Source: Anaerolineae bacterium
Lineage (GTDB): Bacteria > Chloroflexota > Anaerolineae > Promineifilales > Promineifilaceae
Direction of reading: 5' to 3'
NCBI GenBank assembly: GCA_020848035.1
Contig: JADLAX010000100.1
Coordinates: 98,170-162,169, forward strand
Length of the DNA stretch: 64,000 nucleotides
Shown one piece after another: positions 50,211 through 58,272 of the stretch. The notes under the pieces are model-generated. The model was not told the origin of the DNA and did no database searches. It saw only the letters and a list, made by a program, of their open reading frames with translations. The translations under genes and the position numbers were made by a program. Positions within the stretch are counted from its first letter, which is position 1. Every line of letters starts with the position of its first letter.

Positions 50211-50252
50211 CGGGCAACCCTGGCGACAGCGTTATGGGTTGCCCGTTTTGTT
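50211..50252 (+). terminator. Leader terminator before 50337
   Basis: Perfect 10-bp stem CGGGCAACCC / GGGTTGCCCG, 15-nt loop, followed by TTTTGTTTT. It separates the palindromes from the membrane/HTH operon and must be passed to express it from upstream. Confidence 0.8.
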
Positions 50253-50336
50253 TTGCGCAAAACGGGTCACCTATACCGACCCTTCGCCTCATCGCTGGCA
50301 GCAGTGGTGAGGCTTTTTTTATCCCTGGAGGTGCAG

Positions 50337-51089
50337 ATGAAAGCAAAAGTACAAATTGGCGCGACCATTCTCTCGCTGCTGGCCCTGTTGACCTACACCC
50401 TGGTCCACACCGGTGGGCTGCTGGCCCGCTATGTCCACCCAGCCATTATTGGCTACGTGGCAGCGTTTGGCATTGAGGCCGCGGTGGTCAGCCTCTCGCT
50501 GCGCATTGGCGAGCTGCGCCGCACCAAACAATCTACCGGCTTCTTTCTCTTTGTCCTGATTGCCGTAGTGGTCGTGTCGGCGGTGGCCAACATTGCCGAA
50601 GGCTTTACGGCCGTACAGGATGAGGCGCTAACGCTGGCGACCGTCCGCACCCTGGATCCGGTTCAGGCTTTTATCGGCCTGTCGGCGACGGGGCTGGTGT
50701 CGCTCATCGTGCTAGCCCTGGCCGAAATCCTGGGCACCGATGTGGAAACGGCCGTCAAGCAGGCGGATAAGGACCGGAAGCGGCCAACGACGAGCAAGAC
50801 GTCCCAGGCGGAAACGGCCGTTTCGGCGGAAGCGCCTCAAGCCGATGAGGGTGAAGAAATGAACCGTCTCGAACGCGCCCGAGCGGTGAAGGCGGAGAAA
50901 GACGCCATCAGCCGGGCCGAGGCGCTGGATCTGCTGCTCGCCTTTGTCGCCGAAAACCCGGACGCCAGCCTGTCGCGCATCGGACGGCACATCAGCCGTT
51001 CCAAATCTACCGTGGCTACCTACGTCCAGGAGCTGCAAGACGCCGGACAGCTGCGTCGGAACGGCGAAGGCTGGGAGCGGTTGTCATGA
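50337..51089 (+). CDS. DUF2637-like membrane protein with C-terminal winged HTH
   Basis: ATG 50337 after GGAGGTGCAG. 250 residues: four hydrophobic helices (ATILSLLALLTYTLV, YVAAFGIEAAVVSLSL, FFLFVLIAVVVVSAV, AFIGLSATGLVSLIVLAL), a basic linker, and a C-terminal HTH with AENPDASLSRIGRHISRSKSTVATYVQEL-type pattern. Same architecture as 55842-56660. DUF2637/SpdB-like proteins occur in conjugative actinobacterial plasmids. This could tether element DNA to the membrane near the ATPase encoded two genes downstream. Confidence 0.65.
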   Translation: MKAKVQIGATILSLLALLTYTLVHTGGLLARYVHPAIIGYVAAFGIEAAVVSLSLRIGELRRTKQSTGFFLFVLIAVVVVSAVANIAEGFTAVQDEALTLATVRTLDPVQAFIGLSATGLVSLIVLALAEILGTDVETAVKQADKDRKRPTTSKTSQAETAVSAEAPQADEGEEMNRLERARAVKAEKDAISRAEALDLLLAFVAENPDASLSRIGRHISRSKSTVATYVQELQDAGQLRRNGEGWERLS

Positions 51090-51538
51090 AACAAGCCGGG
51101 GCAGTTCTTCTTTTACTCCTGCTGTTGGGATTGGCCTTAAGCGCCGCCCTGAGCCGGGTGGGCGTCCATGCGGTAGACGTTTGGGCGGAACAAGCCAGTC
51201 GTCCGCTGAGCGCCACAGAAGCGGTTTTGCACAGCCGACAAACCCCTGATGCGGGGAGCCAATCCAACGGCCGTTCTGGCTGGTGGGGTGCAGGTCTCCT
51301 GGCGCTGGGCGTGGTGGTCGTCGGTGGCATCCTCCTGCTGCTGCGCAGCGGTACCACGTTTTTGCGGCAGTGGCGCTTGCTGCGGAAACGGCCGTCCCGG
51401 CGCAGGCAGGCGCCTACCATCGTGCCAGACTACCTGCCGTTGTATCCAGACCCTTCTCAAGTGCGCCCCGTTCCCCGAGTGCCTTATCTGCCTGAGGTGA
51501 GTGATGACGATGAGCCGACTATGGATTCTTACCCTTAG
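51086..51538 (+). CDS. Small two-TM protein in the ATPase operon
   Basis: Overlaps the previous stop (ATGA). 150 residues: TM1 (AVLLLLLLLGLALSAAL), a ~40-residue outside loop, TM2 (WGAGLLALGVVVVGGILLLL), then a basic Pro-rich tail. It overlaps the ATPase gene by ~35 nt, so it likely partners the ATPase in the membrane. Confidence 0.55.
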   Translation: MKQAGAVLLLLLLLGLALSAALSRVGVHAVDVWAEQASRPLSATEAVLHSRQTPDAGSQSNGRSGWWGAGLLALGVVVVGGILLLLRSGTTFLRQWRLLRKRPSRRRQAPTIVPDYLPLYPDPSQVRPVPRVPYLPEVSDDDEPTMDSYP

Positions 51539-53048
51539 CCTTCTCTGGCTTGCTGCCTGTGCTGTGCCACCGAACAGCAGCACTCTGGCAACGCCCAATG
51601 CGGCCGAGACGTTATCGGCCGCAGAAGTGGCCCACCAGCAGGCCGCCAATGCCGCCACCGCCCAGGTAGCCGAAGGCACGCGGCAAGCGGCTCGGGCCAC
51701 TCAGCAGGTTGTGGTAGCCACCCAGACTGTCGCAGCGGCCATCACCGGCACAGCGGAGCAGCTTGCGCTGGCGCAAACCGCGACGGGGGAATCTCTGGCG
51801 GTGCGCGCCAGCGTTCAGGCGCTGGCGGCCGAAGCGACCCTGTCCGCCATTGCCGCTGACGCCACCGGCACGGCCGTGGTGCAGGCGGCGCGTGCGGAGC
51901 AAGTGCTGGTCGAGGACGAAGCGCGGCGGCTGGCGCTGCAGCGCGAGGCGGAAGCGGCCCAGCTGGCTTACCAGCGACGGGTCAATGGCCTGAAGCCCTA
52001 TTTATGGGGTGGACTGGTTATTGCCTTTGTCATCCTGGCCAGTGGCGTGAGCTACGGCCTTTACCAGCGTTCTCGCCCCATCACGGTAAACGACTCCAGC
52101 GGGCCACGGGTGCTGATCCCGGCCAACGGCTGGCAGGTGCTGCCGGTGCCTCGTCTAGCACCATCCCCGCAGCTGGTTCTACCAGCCTCTACGGACGGCG
52201 AAACGGCCGTTGTGCCTGCTCTGCTGCCGCCGTTGACCCAGGGGCACGTGCTGATTGCGGGCGAAACGGGCAGTGGCAAAAGCACCGCCATGCTGGCGGT
52301 GTTGCAGCGGCGGCAGCAGGTGGTGGTGCTTGACCCGCACGACACCCCAGGCAGCTGGGGCAGCGCCCAGGTCATTGGCGGTGGGCGGGACTTCGAGAGC
52401 ATCGGCCGCTATATGCGGCAGATGTCGGAGTTGCTCAGCCAGCGCTACAGCCAGCGAGCCAGGGGTGAAAACCAGTTTGAACCGCTGACGGTGGCCACCG
52501 ATGAGATGCCCGCCATCGTGGCAGCGCTGGGGCGGCAGGTAGATGAAGTGTGGCGCGCCTGGCTGCGCGAGGGACGCAAGGTGGGGCTGTTTTTTGTGGT
52601 TTCCACCCAGAGCACGCGGGTAAAGACATTGGGCATTCGCGGCGAAGGCGACCTGTTGGAGAACTTCAACTACATCCTGATGTTGGGCAAGCTGGCGGTC
52701 AGCGAGTTTCCCGACCTGGTTGAGCAGATGGAATGGCCCGCCGTGCTGCGCACGATTCGCGGCACGCGGCCGGTGTTGATTCCGCAGGTACGGCCGCCGG
52801 TGGGCACACCGATTACCGTCTCGCCCCTTTTTATCGCGCCAGCGCCGCAAGAAGACACCTTTGCCGACCCCAACAATCTGACGGAGTCGGTCAGGGAGCA
52901 AATCCAGGGGCTGGCGCGAGAGCTGCCCAGCCAGGCGGCGATTGAACGAGCCATCTTTGGCTACACCGGTGGTGCGGCTTATCGCGCGGTGAAAGAGGTA
53001 TTGGATGAAACAAAAACGAATGGAAAAAACGCTACTACGACGGCTTGA
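51504..53048 (+). CDS. Lipoprotein-anchored FtsK/HerA-like ATPase
   Basis: GAGG precedes 51504. ~514 residues. Lipoprotein-type signal ending LLWLAAC, then ~130 residues of Ala/Thr-rich coiled coil (NAATAQVAEGTRQAARATQQVV), a TM helix (YLWGGLVIAFVILASGVSYGLY), and a cytoplasmic ATPase with Walker A IAGETGSGKSTAML, VVVLDPHDTPGSWG, Walker B-like VATDEMPAIV and a sensor VVSTQSTR. The topology would put the coiled coil outside, tethered by lipid, and the motor inside. It is the only intact transfer-type ATPase of the element, so it is the best DNA pump candidate. Confidence 0.7.
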   Translation: MTMSRLWILTLSLLWLAACAVPPNSSTLATPNAAETLSAAEVAHQQAANAATAQVAEGTRQAARATQQVVVATQTVAAAITGTAEQLALAQTATGESLAVRASVQALAAEATLSAIAADATGTAVVQAARAEQVLVEDEARRLALQREAEAAQLAYQRRVNGLKPYLWGGLVIAFVILASGVSYGLYQRSRPITVNDSSGPRVLIPANGWQVLPVPRLAPSPQLVLPASTDGETAVVPALLPPLTQGHVLIAGETGSGKSTAMLAVLQRRQQVVVLDPHDTPGSWGSAQVIGGGRDFESIGRYMRQMSELLSQRYSQRARGENQFEPLTVATDEMPAIVAALGRQVDEVWRAWLREGRKVGLFFVVSTQSTRVKTLGIRGEGDLLENFNYILMLGKLAVSEFPDLVEQMEWPAVLRTIRGTRPVLIPQVRPPVGTPITVSPLFIAPAPQEDTFADPNNLTESVREQIQGLARELPSQAAIERAIFGYTGGAAYRAVKEVLDETKTNGKNATTTA

Positions 53049-53067
53049 ATGTCAATTTAGGCACGAC

Positions 53068-53117
53068 GGTAGTAGCGGTAGTAGTAGCGCTACAGTCGAG
53101 TAGCGCGCTGCTACCAG
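53068..53117 (+). repeat. Repeat-rich hairpin after the ATPase gene
   Basis: GGTAGTAGCG (53068-53077) with CGCTGCTACC (53106-53115, nine of ten plus a wobble). Inside are more GTAGCGC / GCGCTAC copies, and an A-tract follows. The end of the ATPase gene just upstream also carries CTACTACG. Possibly a terminator for the opposite strand or a protein-binding array. Confidence 0.4.
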
Positions 53118-53161
53118 CAAAAAAAAGCACACAGCATCCAAAAGGAGGAAGGGATTGATTT

Positions 53162-53620
53162 ATGAACACAGAAACCCCATTAACAACAAAGCATATCGTT
53201 TTGGTGCCCTGTTATCTACGGCCCATCCGAAAAGCGCCCATTGTGGTTCCCAGTGGCGAACGTCTATCCACTTTTCTGGCGCTTGGCCGCACCTATCATC
53301 CGCTTTGTCGCCAGACCTTCGTTGAGCAGGTGATCCGCGGCTATTACGCCTACGAACGGCGGATGGAGTACCGCACCTGTGCTTTGGCCGCAGCGTATGC
53401 CGGAGCATTTGGCCCGATTTCGATAGAACGGCCGGAGTTTTCCTACACCATGGCCGTCTGGCAGTTGTCACGCCGGGTTGGCTTTGCGCTTGAGCAAACC
53501 GTTGTCGTGGGGCCGACAGGCCGCAAACAGAACCTTGCCAAAGAAATGATTGATTTGATTGACGCAAACTATTGGACTCGCCAGGGCGTCGCCGAATGGC
53601 TGCGCTCGATTGGCTATTAA
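53162..53620 (+). CDS. Unrecognised small protein before the serine recombinase
   Basis: AAGGAGG lies upstream of ATG 53162. 152 residues, mostly helical with LALGRTYHPLCRQTFVEQVIRGYYAYERR and a C-terminal LIDANYWTRQGVAEWLRSIGY that resembles a DNA-binding helix pair. It ends 10 nt before the recombinase gene, so it might be its directionality factor or a repressor. Family unknown. Confidence 0.5.
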   Translation: MNTETPLTTKHIVLVPCYLRPIRKAPIVVPSGERLSTFLALGRTYHPLCRQTFVEQVIRGYYAYERRMEYRTCALAAAYAGAFGPISIERPEFSYTMAVWQLSRRVGFALEQTVVVGPTGRKQNLAKEMIDLIDANYWTRQGVAEWLRSIGY

Positions 53621-53630
53621 GGAGAGAAAG

Positions 53631-55316
53631 ATGACTACAAACATGAATGAATATCCTGAAGTGAAACTGAATCGGGCGGTTATTTATGCACGAGTCTCCA
53701 CAAAAGACCAAAGCGAAAATGGCTATGGCTTGAAGTACCAGATTGCAGACTGTAAAGCATATGCTGCTTTAAATAAAATGGAAGTGGTTGAGGTGATAAA
53801 AGATGACATCAGTGGCGTCACGCGCCTGGAGGAAAGAAACGGGGGCCTACGGCTGCTAAAAATGGTCAATGAACGCGCCTTTGACCATTTGATTGTCTGG
53901 CGGTTAGATCGCCTGGCGCGGCCGCCCAAAACTGAATCTTCCCGCATTTTAACGACCATTGAACAGTTTGCCCGAGGCGGTGTCATCGTTCACGATTGTG
54001 ATAGCGGGGAAAATGATCCCACCCAACTGGCTGGCGGATTGCTGGCCTTTATCAAGAGTTATCAGGCGGGAGAGGAACGAGAGACGATCAAAAGACGGAC
54101 ACTCAATGGGAAACGAGAGCGAGTCAAGACGGGACAGTGGGTGGGAATGTTTCCGCCTTACGGCTATGACAAAGTTGGCGAACGGAAAAATGCACGACTG
54201 GTCATTAACCAAGTAGAGGCCAGAATTGTCCGTCGCATCTTTGAGCATTTCGTTGGGGCAAATGATCGAAAAAAGATGTCGATAAACGCCATCGCTATCA
54301 TGTTGAATGAAGAAGGTGTCCCTGTACCCGGTAAAAAACGACGCATGAATGCCAAAGGCAAATGGAAAATAAGCGGTATTCGCGAGTACATTCTGAAAAA
54401 CCCACGTTACATTGGAAAGATTAAATCAGTTGGTACTATCTTGGAAATACCGGAATTGGCGATTATTGATAAAGAGCTTTTTGATTTGGCTCAGAAACAG
54501 CTGCAAATTAATAAAAAACGACACCACGAAAGAAGACCCAAGCTGATTTATCTCATGTCTGCTCGGTTTCTATGCCATTGTGGGAAAGCGATGGTCGGTG
54601 GCACCTCAAGTGTAACAAACGCTAACAACGAGAAGGTTTATTATCCCTATTACCGCTGCACCAATCGTTATGGCCCGAGCGGGGGTGATTGTGACCAACT
54701 CAATCTGAAGAAAGAAGACATTGATGATTTGGTATGGGCGTGGCTCAAAGAGCTGTTGAAGAATGAAGAATCATTGGACGAAGGCCTGGATGAGCTTGAA
54801 AAAGCGGCCGGGGAGCAGCTGGAGCCAAAGAAACAAAGCTTGGAAACGGTAGAATCGTTGATCGTGAAGATGGAGGGCAAGATTGCTAAATTGGTGAACG
54901 CTTTCGCAGAAATGGAAGACCCAATAGTCGCCAAGGCAATTCAAGAGCAGATCAAGTGGGCAGTGGACCAGAAGGAAAGCCTCATCAATGAAAAAGAAGG
55001 CCTGAAAACTGAAATAGAAAACATTGATGTTTCCCCACAGATGAGAAAAACCGTCAAAGAGATTGCTAAAAAAATACGCAAGCGCCTGCCTGGGGCTTCA
55101 ATGAAGGATAAGCAAAACTTACTCGATATGATAGGGCTTGAGGGAAGGTTGGTTCATCTTGAAAATGGAGAGTTGGCAATCAGGCTTTCATGCGTTTTTG
55201 ATTCCAGAATTTTTTGTATCGAAGAGCAAGAATCATGGCATTGCTGCAGGAACACGTGTGAGTTGGGTCGCCGTAGTAGCCGCAGGGGCATGGGTTTTGC
55301 GCCGCCACCAGCATGA
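53631..55316 (+). CDS. Large serine recombinase, C-terminus running into the comM fragment
   Basis: ATG 53631 after GGAGAGAAAG. 561 residues: resolvase domain with catalytic Ser in VIYARVSTKDQ, the recombinase domain (YGYDKVGERKNA, YILKNPRYIGK), a zinc ribbon (CHCGKAMVGG and later Cys), and a coiled coil (LEKAAGEQLEPKKQSLETVESL). This is the standard large-serine-integrase layout. From about 55228 the codons read antisense over the comM fragment, so the last ~28 residues (CELGRRSSRRGMGFAPPPA) derive from target DNA. It is the probable integrase of the 36-55 kb element, lying at its right end. Confidence 0.9.
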   Translation: MTTNMNEYPEVKLNRAVIYARVSTKDQSENGYGLKYQIADCKAYAALNKMEVVEVIKDDISGVTRLEERNGGLRLLKMVNERAFDHLIVWRLDRLARPPKTESSRILTTIEQFARGGVIVHDCDSGENDPTQLAGGLLAFIKSYQAGEERETIKRRTLNGKRERVKTGQWVGMFPPYGYDKVGERKNARLVINQVEARIVRRIFEHFVGANDRKKMSINAIAIMLNEEGVPVPGKKRRMNAKGKWKISGIREYILKNPRYIGKIKSVGTILEIPELAIIDKELFDLAQKQLQINKKRHHERRPKLIYLMSARFLCHCGKAMVGGTSSVTNANNEKVYYPYYRCTNRYGPSGGDCDQLNLKKEDIDDLVWAWLKELLKNEESLDEGLDELEKAAGEQLEPKKQSLETVESLIVKMEGKIAKLVNAFAEMEDPIVAKAIQEQIKWAVDQKESLINEKEGLKTEIENIDVSPQMRKTVKEIAKKIRKRLPGASMKDKQNLLDMIGLEGRLVHLENGELAIRLSCVFDSRIFCIEEQESWHCCRNTCELGRRSSRRGMGFAPPPA

Positions 55317-55763
55317 AGTTGGCCGGGTAGGTGACTGTGCCTGAAGCGCGCGAGATGGAGACTTCACGCGGGATGCCTTCCAGCGGCTGGCGCAGCACTT
55401 CGATGAGGTTCTGGCCAAACTCGGGCAGCTCATCCAGAAACAAGACACCGCGATGCGACAGGCTGATTTCGCCAGGGCGGGGCCAGGCACCGCCGCCCAC
55501 CAGCCCGGCGTAGCTGATGGTGTGGTGTGGAGCGCGAAACGGCCGATTCCTCACCAGCGGCGTATCTGGCGGCAGCAGTCCGGCCACGCTGTAAATTTTG
55601 GTCACCTCCAGTGCCTCATCCACCGACATGCGCGGCAAAATGCTGGGCATCGACTTGGCCAAGAGGGTTTTCCCGGCCCCGGGCGGCCCCGACATGAGTA
55701 AATTGTGCGACCCAGCGGCGGCAACCTCCATAGCCCGCTTCACATGTTCTTGTCCGCAGATAT
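55228..55763 (-). pseudogene. comM: comM/yifB (Mg-chelatase-like) fragment, probable integration target
   Basis: About 178 codons of the AAA+ middle of ComM: ICGQEHVKRAMEVAAAG, Walker A MSGPPGAGKTLLAKS, APHHTISYAGLVGGG, Walker B GVLFLDELPEF, PCPCGYYGDPTHTCSCSNAMI. After AMI the family continues with RYQKRISGPLLDRID, but here the frame turns into recombinase DNA. On the other side a TAG lies three codons before ICGQ. So both ends are lost, and the rest of comM is not in the window. comM is a known island insertion hotspot (AbaR islands in Acinetobacter). Confidence 0.85.
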
Positions 55764-55841
55764 ATACCTAAAAAAGTTGCGTTTTCATTCGCATATCAGG
55801 TGAATTATGCGGTGTCAAACCAGCTTTAGGACGGAGGGAAC

Positions 55842-56660
55842 ATGCAGAGAATTAACCACCTCATTTCCCTTTTGTCAGCGCTGCTAGTCTTGTTTTTGGC
55901 TGCCAGCGCCTTCTTTCTGTCGTTCGAATCCCTCAAGGATATGGCCATTCATATTGGTGTAAGAAAGGAGATTGCCTGGCTGTATCCCGCCATTATTGAC
56001 GGCGCGATTATCGTCTTTAGCTTGAGTGTCCTACGAGCCAACCTCATACAAGAGCGGACCGTGTATCCCTGGGTGCTGGTCTCTGTGTTCACCTTGTTGA
56101 GTGTGGTGTTGAACATCATCCATGCTCAACAGGAGCTGCTGGCTCAGTTCCTGGCTGCCATTCCACCAGTGGCCTTATTTCTCTCTTTTGAGCTGCTGCT
56201 GGCGCAGTTGAAACAAACGGCTGTGCGATTAGAAGCGCAAAACAGCCTGGCTGAAATCAATCGGGAAATCGGGGAAAAGGAATCGGAATTGGACGAAACC
56301 GTTCGAAAGCGTTCGGAAACAATTGGTACATTGGAAACAGAAATTGGACGGTTGGAACAACGGAAGGCTGAGTTGCTTGCGGCCGTTCGGTTGCAGCCGA
56401 ACGGGAAAACGGCCGGAAAAGCGTCCGAATCTGTCACAATCGGGCGGGCGCGCCAGAAACGGACTATGCAAAAGCAGAAAGCCATGCAGGGATTGTTGGA
56501 AGTTATCCAAACGAAACCGAACGCGACCTTGTCCGAATTGGCAGTAGAAATTGGACGGTCCAAGTCGACAGTTGGTGGTTATTTGTCCGAACTACAGGCA
56601 GCTAAATCTATCGAAAAAGATGAGCTTGGCTGGACGGTGATGGGAGATGTATCCGTCTAA
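55842..56660 (+). CDS. Second DUF2637-like membrane protein with HTH
   Basis: ATG after GGACGGAGGGAAC. 272 residues: helices LLSALLVLFLAASAFFLSF, IAWLYPAIIDGAIIVFSLSVL, WVLVSVFTLLSVVLNIIHA and AAIPPVALFLSFELLLAQL, a coiled coil (LAEINREIGEKESELDETV), then HTH AVEIGRSKSTVGGYLSEL. Same build as 50337-51089 and the same SKSTV turn. Lies right of the comM fragment, so it probably belongs to a different, partly lost element of the same kind. Confidence 0.65.
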   Translation: MQRINHLISLLSALLVLFLAASAFFLSFESLKDMAIHIGVRKEIAWLYPAIIDGAIIVFSLSVLRANLIQERTVYPWVLVSVFTLLSVVLNIIHAQQELLAQFLAAIPPVALFLSFELLLAQLKQTAVRLEAQNSLAEINREIGEKESELDETVRKRSETIGTLETEIGRLEQRKAELLAAVRLQPNGKTAGKASESVTIGRARQKRTMQKQKAMQGLLEVIQTKPNATLSELAVEIGRSKSTVGGYLSELQAAKSIEKDELGWTVMGDVSV

Positions 56661-56789
56661 AACACATCTGTTATTGGCTATTCACATCATATGGTTGGTT
56701 GAATTTCTTCCAGGAATTGTCTAAATATCAGTGAGGCTGGACAATTAAGACGTTTCAATGATATTCCAATGCCGAAGGGTAACAAAATT

Positions 56790-57116
56790 ATGAAAAAAGC
56801 AATTATTTACTGTCGTTCAGCTACGGCAGATCAACAATCAGATGCTCAACTTTCCAGGCAAAAAGGGGAATGTTTGGAGTTTGCGAGAGAGCATAACTAC
56901 GAAGTAATAGAGACAGTATCTGAAGCTGGTGTTAGTGGGATGGATCAATCTAGGAAAGGCCTGCAGAAATTGCTTGCTTTGTGTGGTGAGCATGCAGTAA
57001 CGGCTGTGATCACCTATGACATAGAACGTTTGTCTAGAGACTGGCAGCAAATCAATAAACTACTGCAAACCTTTGCTGATAAACATATCGAACTCGTAAC
57101 TTTGAAAAGTTTTTAA
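56790..57116 (+). CDS. Short serine-resolvase catalytic domain, probably truncated
   Basis: 108 residues carrying only the resolvase N-terminal domain: catalytic Ser in IIYCRSATADQQ, SGMDQSRKGLQKLL, and ITYDIERLSRD. No HTH or recombinase domain follows; the frame stops after TLKSF. It has AT-rich composition. Either a remnant of the integrase of the second element or a standalone small resolvase-like regulator. Confidence 0.65.
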   Translation: MKKAIIYCRSATADQQSDAQLSRQKGECLEFAREHNYEVIETVSEAGVSGMDQSRKGLQKLLALCGEHAVTAVITYDIERLSRDWQQINKLLQTFADKHIELVTLKSF

Positions 57117-57316
57117 ACATCCATTGTCAGAATGTTTTATTCAGAATCATCCGGCAAAGCTATTTCTTCTCGCCCAAAGTTTTTTGTGTTAGTACTCAAA
57201 TGTCATCATTAACGAACTTTCATACAAAAGGTCGCCTCCGGTGCAGCACTATCATAGTTCTATAAAGGGTACGATATTCTGCTGCAGTTAGTAGACCAAA
57301 TTTGAGGGAGACCTAA

Positions 57317-58219
57317 GAGACTGTTTGAAAAATAGGACTATCGTTCAAAATGATTGGTTGCAGCCAACCGACGCAACATGATATGGGACATGGCCAGATA
57401 AATCAGCGCCGCGCTGCTCTCGGTCAACTCTTCATAATCTTTGCTCAAGCGACGATAGTAGTTGAGCCAACCAAAGGTTCGCTCAACTACCCAGCGTCGG
57501 GCCAGCACCTCGAACACTTTGACAGCTGTGTTTCGCTTGACTACCTGCCAAACCCAGCCAAAGGTCATTTTGACCCACTTCACAAAAGGCTGACCGCCAT
57601 AGCCACCATCCGCCCACAGCAGCTCAAGCCGAGGCAAAGCCACACTCTGAAACAGCTTGGTCAACAACTGCTTAGCCCCCGGCTTATCCTGAACATCGCC
57701 CGTTGTGACCATCACCAGCAGCAGCAAACCCAGGGTATCTATCACAATATGGCGTTTACGGCCGTTTACCTTCTTGCCCGCATCGAAACCCCGTACTCCT
57801 TTAACCAGCGTTGTTTTGACCGATTGGGCATCCACAATGGCCGCGCTGGGCGTGGCTTCTCGACCAGCAGCTTGCCGTACCTGTTCACGCAGCAAACGGT
57901 TGATTTTCTCCCAGAGCCCACTCAGACACCATTTGCGAAAGTGGTAGTAGACTGTTTGCCAGGGTGGCAGGTCGTGTGGCAACATGCGCCATTGGCAGCC
58001 GGTGCGCAACAGATACAGGAGTGCGTTCACAATTTCCCGTGGTGGCCACTCCTGTGGCCGTCCTTTGCTGCCCACAGTGCTGGGCTGGGGCAGGTAACGT
58101 TTGAGCCATTTCCATTCTTGATCTTTGAGGTCACTTTGATATGCTTGTCTGTGTATGTTCATCATAATACCCTCAATTGGACCACCAATTGGGGGTATTA
58201 TCATTTTTCATACAGTCTC
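57317..58219 (-). mobile_element. Intact IS5-family element (IS1031-like group)
   Basis: Terminal inverted repeats GAGACTGTTTGAAAAAT (left) and GAGACTGTATGAAAAAT (right, reverse complement), 16 of 17 matching. They are flanked by a TAA duplication on both sides (57314-57316 and 58220-58222). 903 bp with one transposase gene. A 3-bp TNA duplication and this length are typical of the IS1031 group. Confidence 0.85.
57338..58162 (-). CDS. IS5-family transposase
   Basis: About 274 residues from ATG 58162 (MNIHRQAY); the frame extends to 58204. N-terminal DUF4096-like part (LKDQEWKWLKRYLP, LLYLLRTGCQWRMLP), then the DDE domain: IVDAQSVKTT, GKKVNGRKRHIVIDT, ELLWADGGYGG, and the Y-2-R-3-E region RRWVVERTFGWLNYYRRLSKDYE. 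Complete, so probably active. It separates the truncated resolvase from the kinase gene. Confidence 0.92.
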   Translation of the reverse strand: MNIHRQAYQSDLKDQEWKWLKRYLPQPSTVGSKGRPQEWPPREIVNALLYLLRTGCQWRMLPHDLPPWQTVYYHFRKWCLSGLWEKINRLLREQVRQAAGREATPSAAIVDAQSVKTTLVKGVRGFDAGKKVNGRKRHIVIDTLGLLLLVMVTTGDVQDKPGAKQLLTKLFQSVALPRLELLWADGGYGGQPFVKWVKMTFGWVWQVVKRNTAVKVFEVLARRWVVERTFGWLNYYRRLSKDYEELTESSAALIYLAMSHIMLRRLAATNHFER

Positions 58220-58272
58220 TAAGTTTGATAATCCCCAATTAGAGTGCGTGAAGTTTGGTGAGGCACATAAAA

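Noticed and set aside
57350..58222. Long plus-strand frame of 290 codons opposite the IS5 transposase
   Set aside because: Pure antisense shadow of a complete transposase; its translation has no domain pattern.
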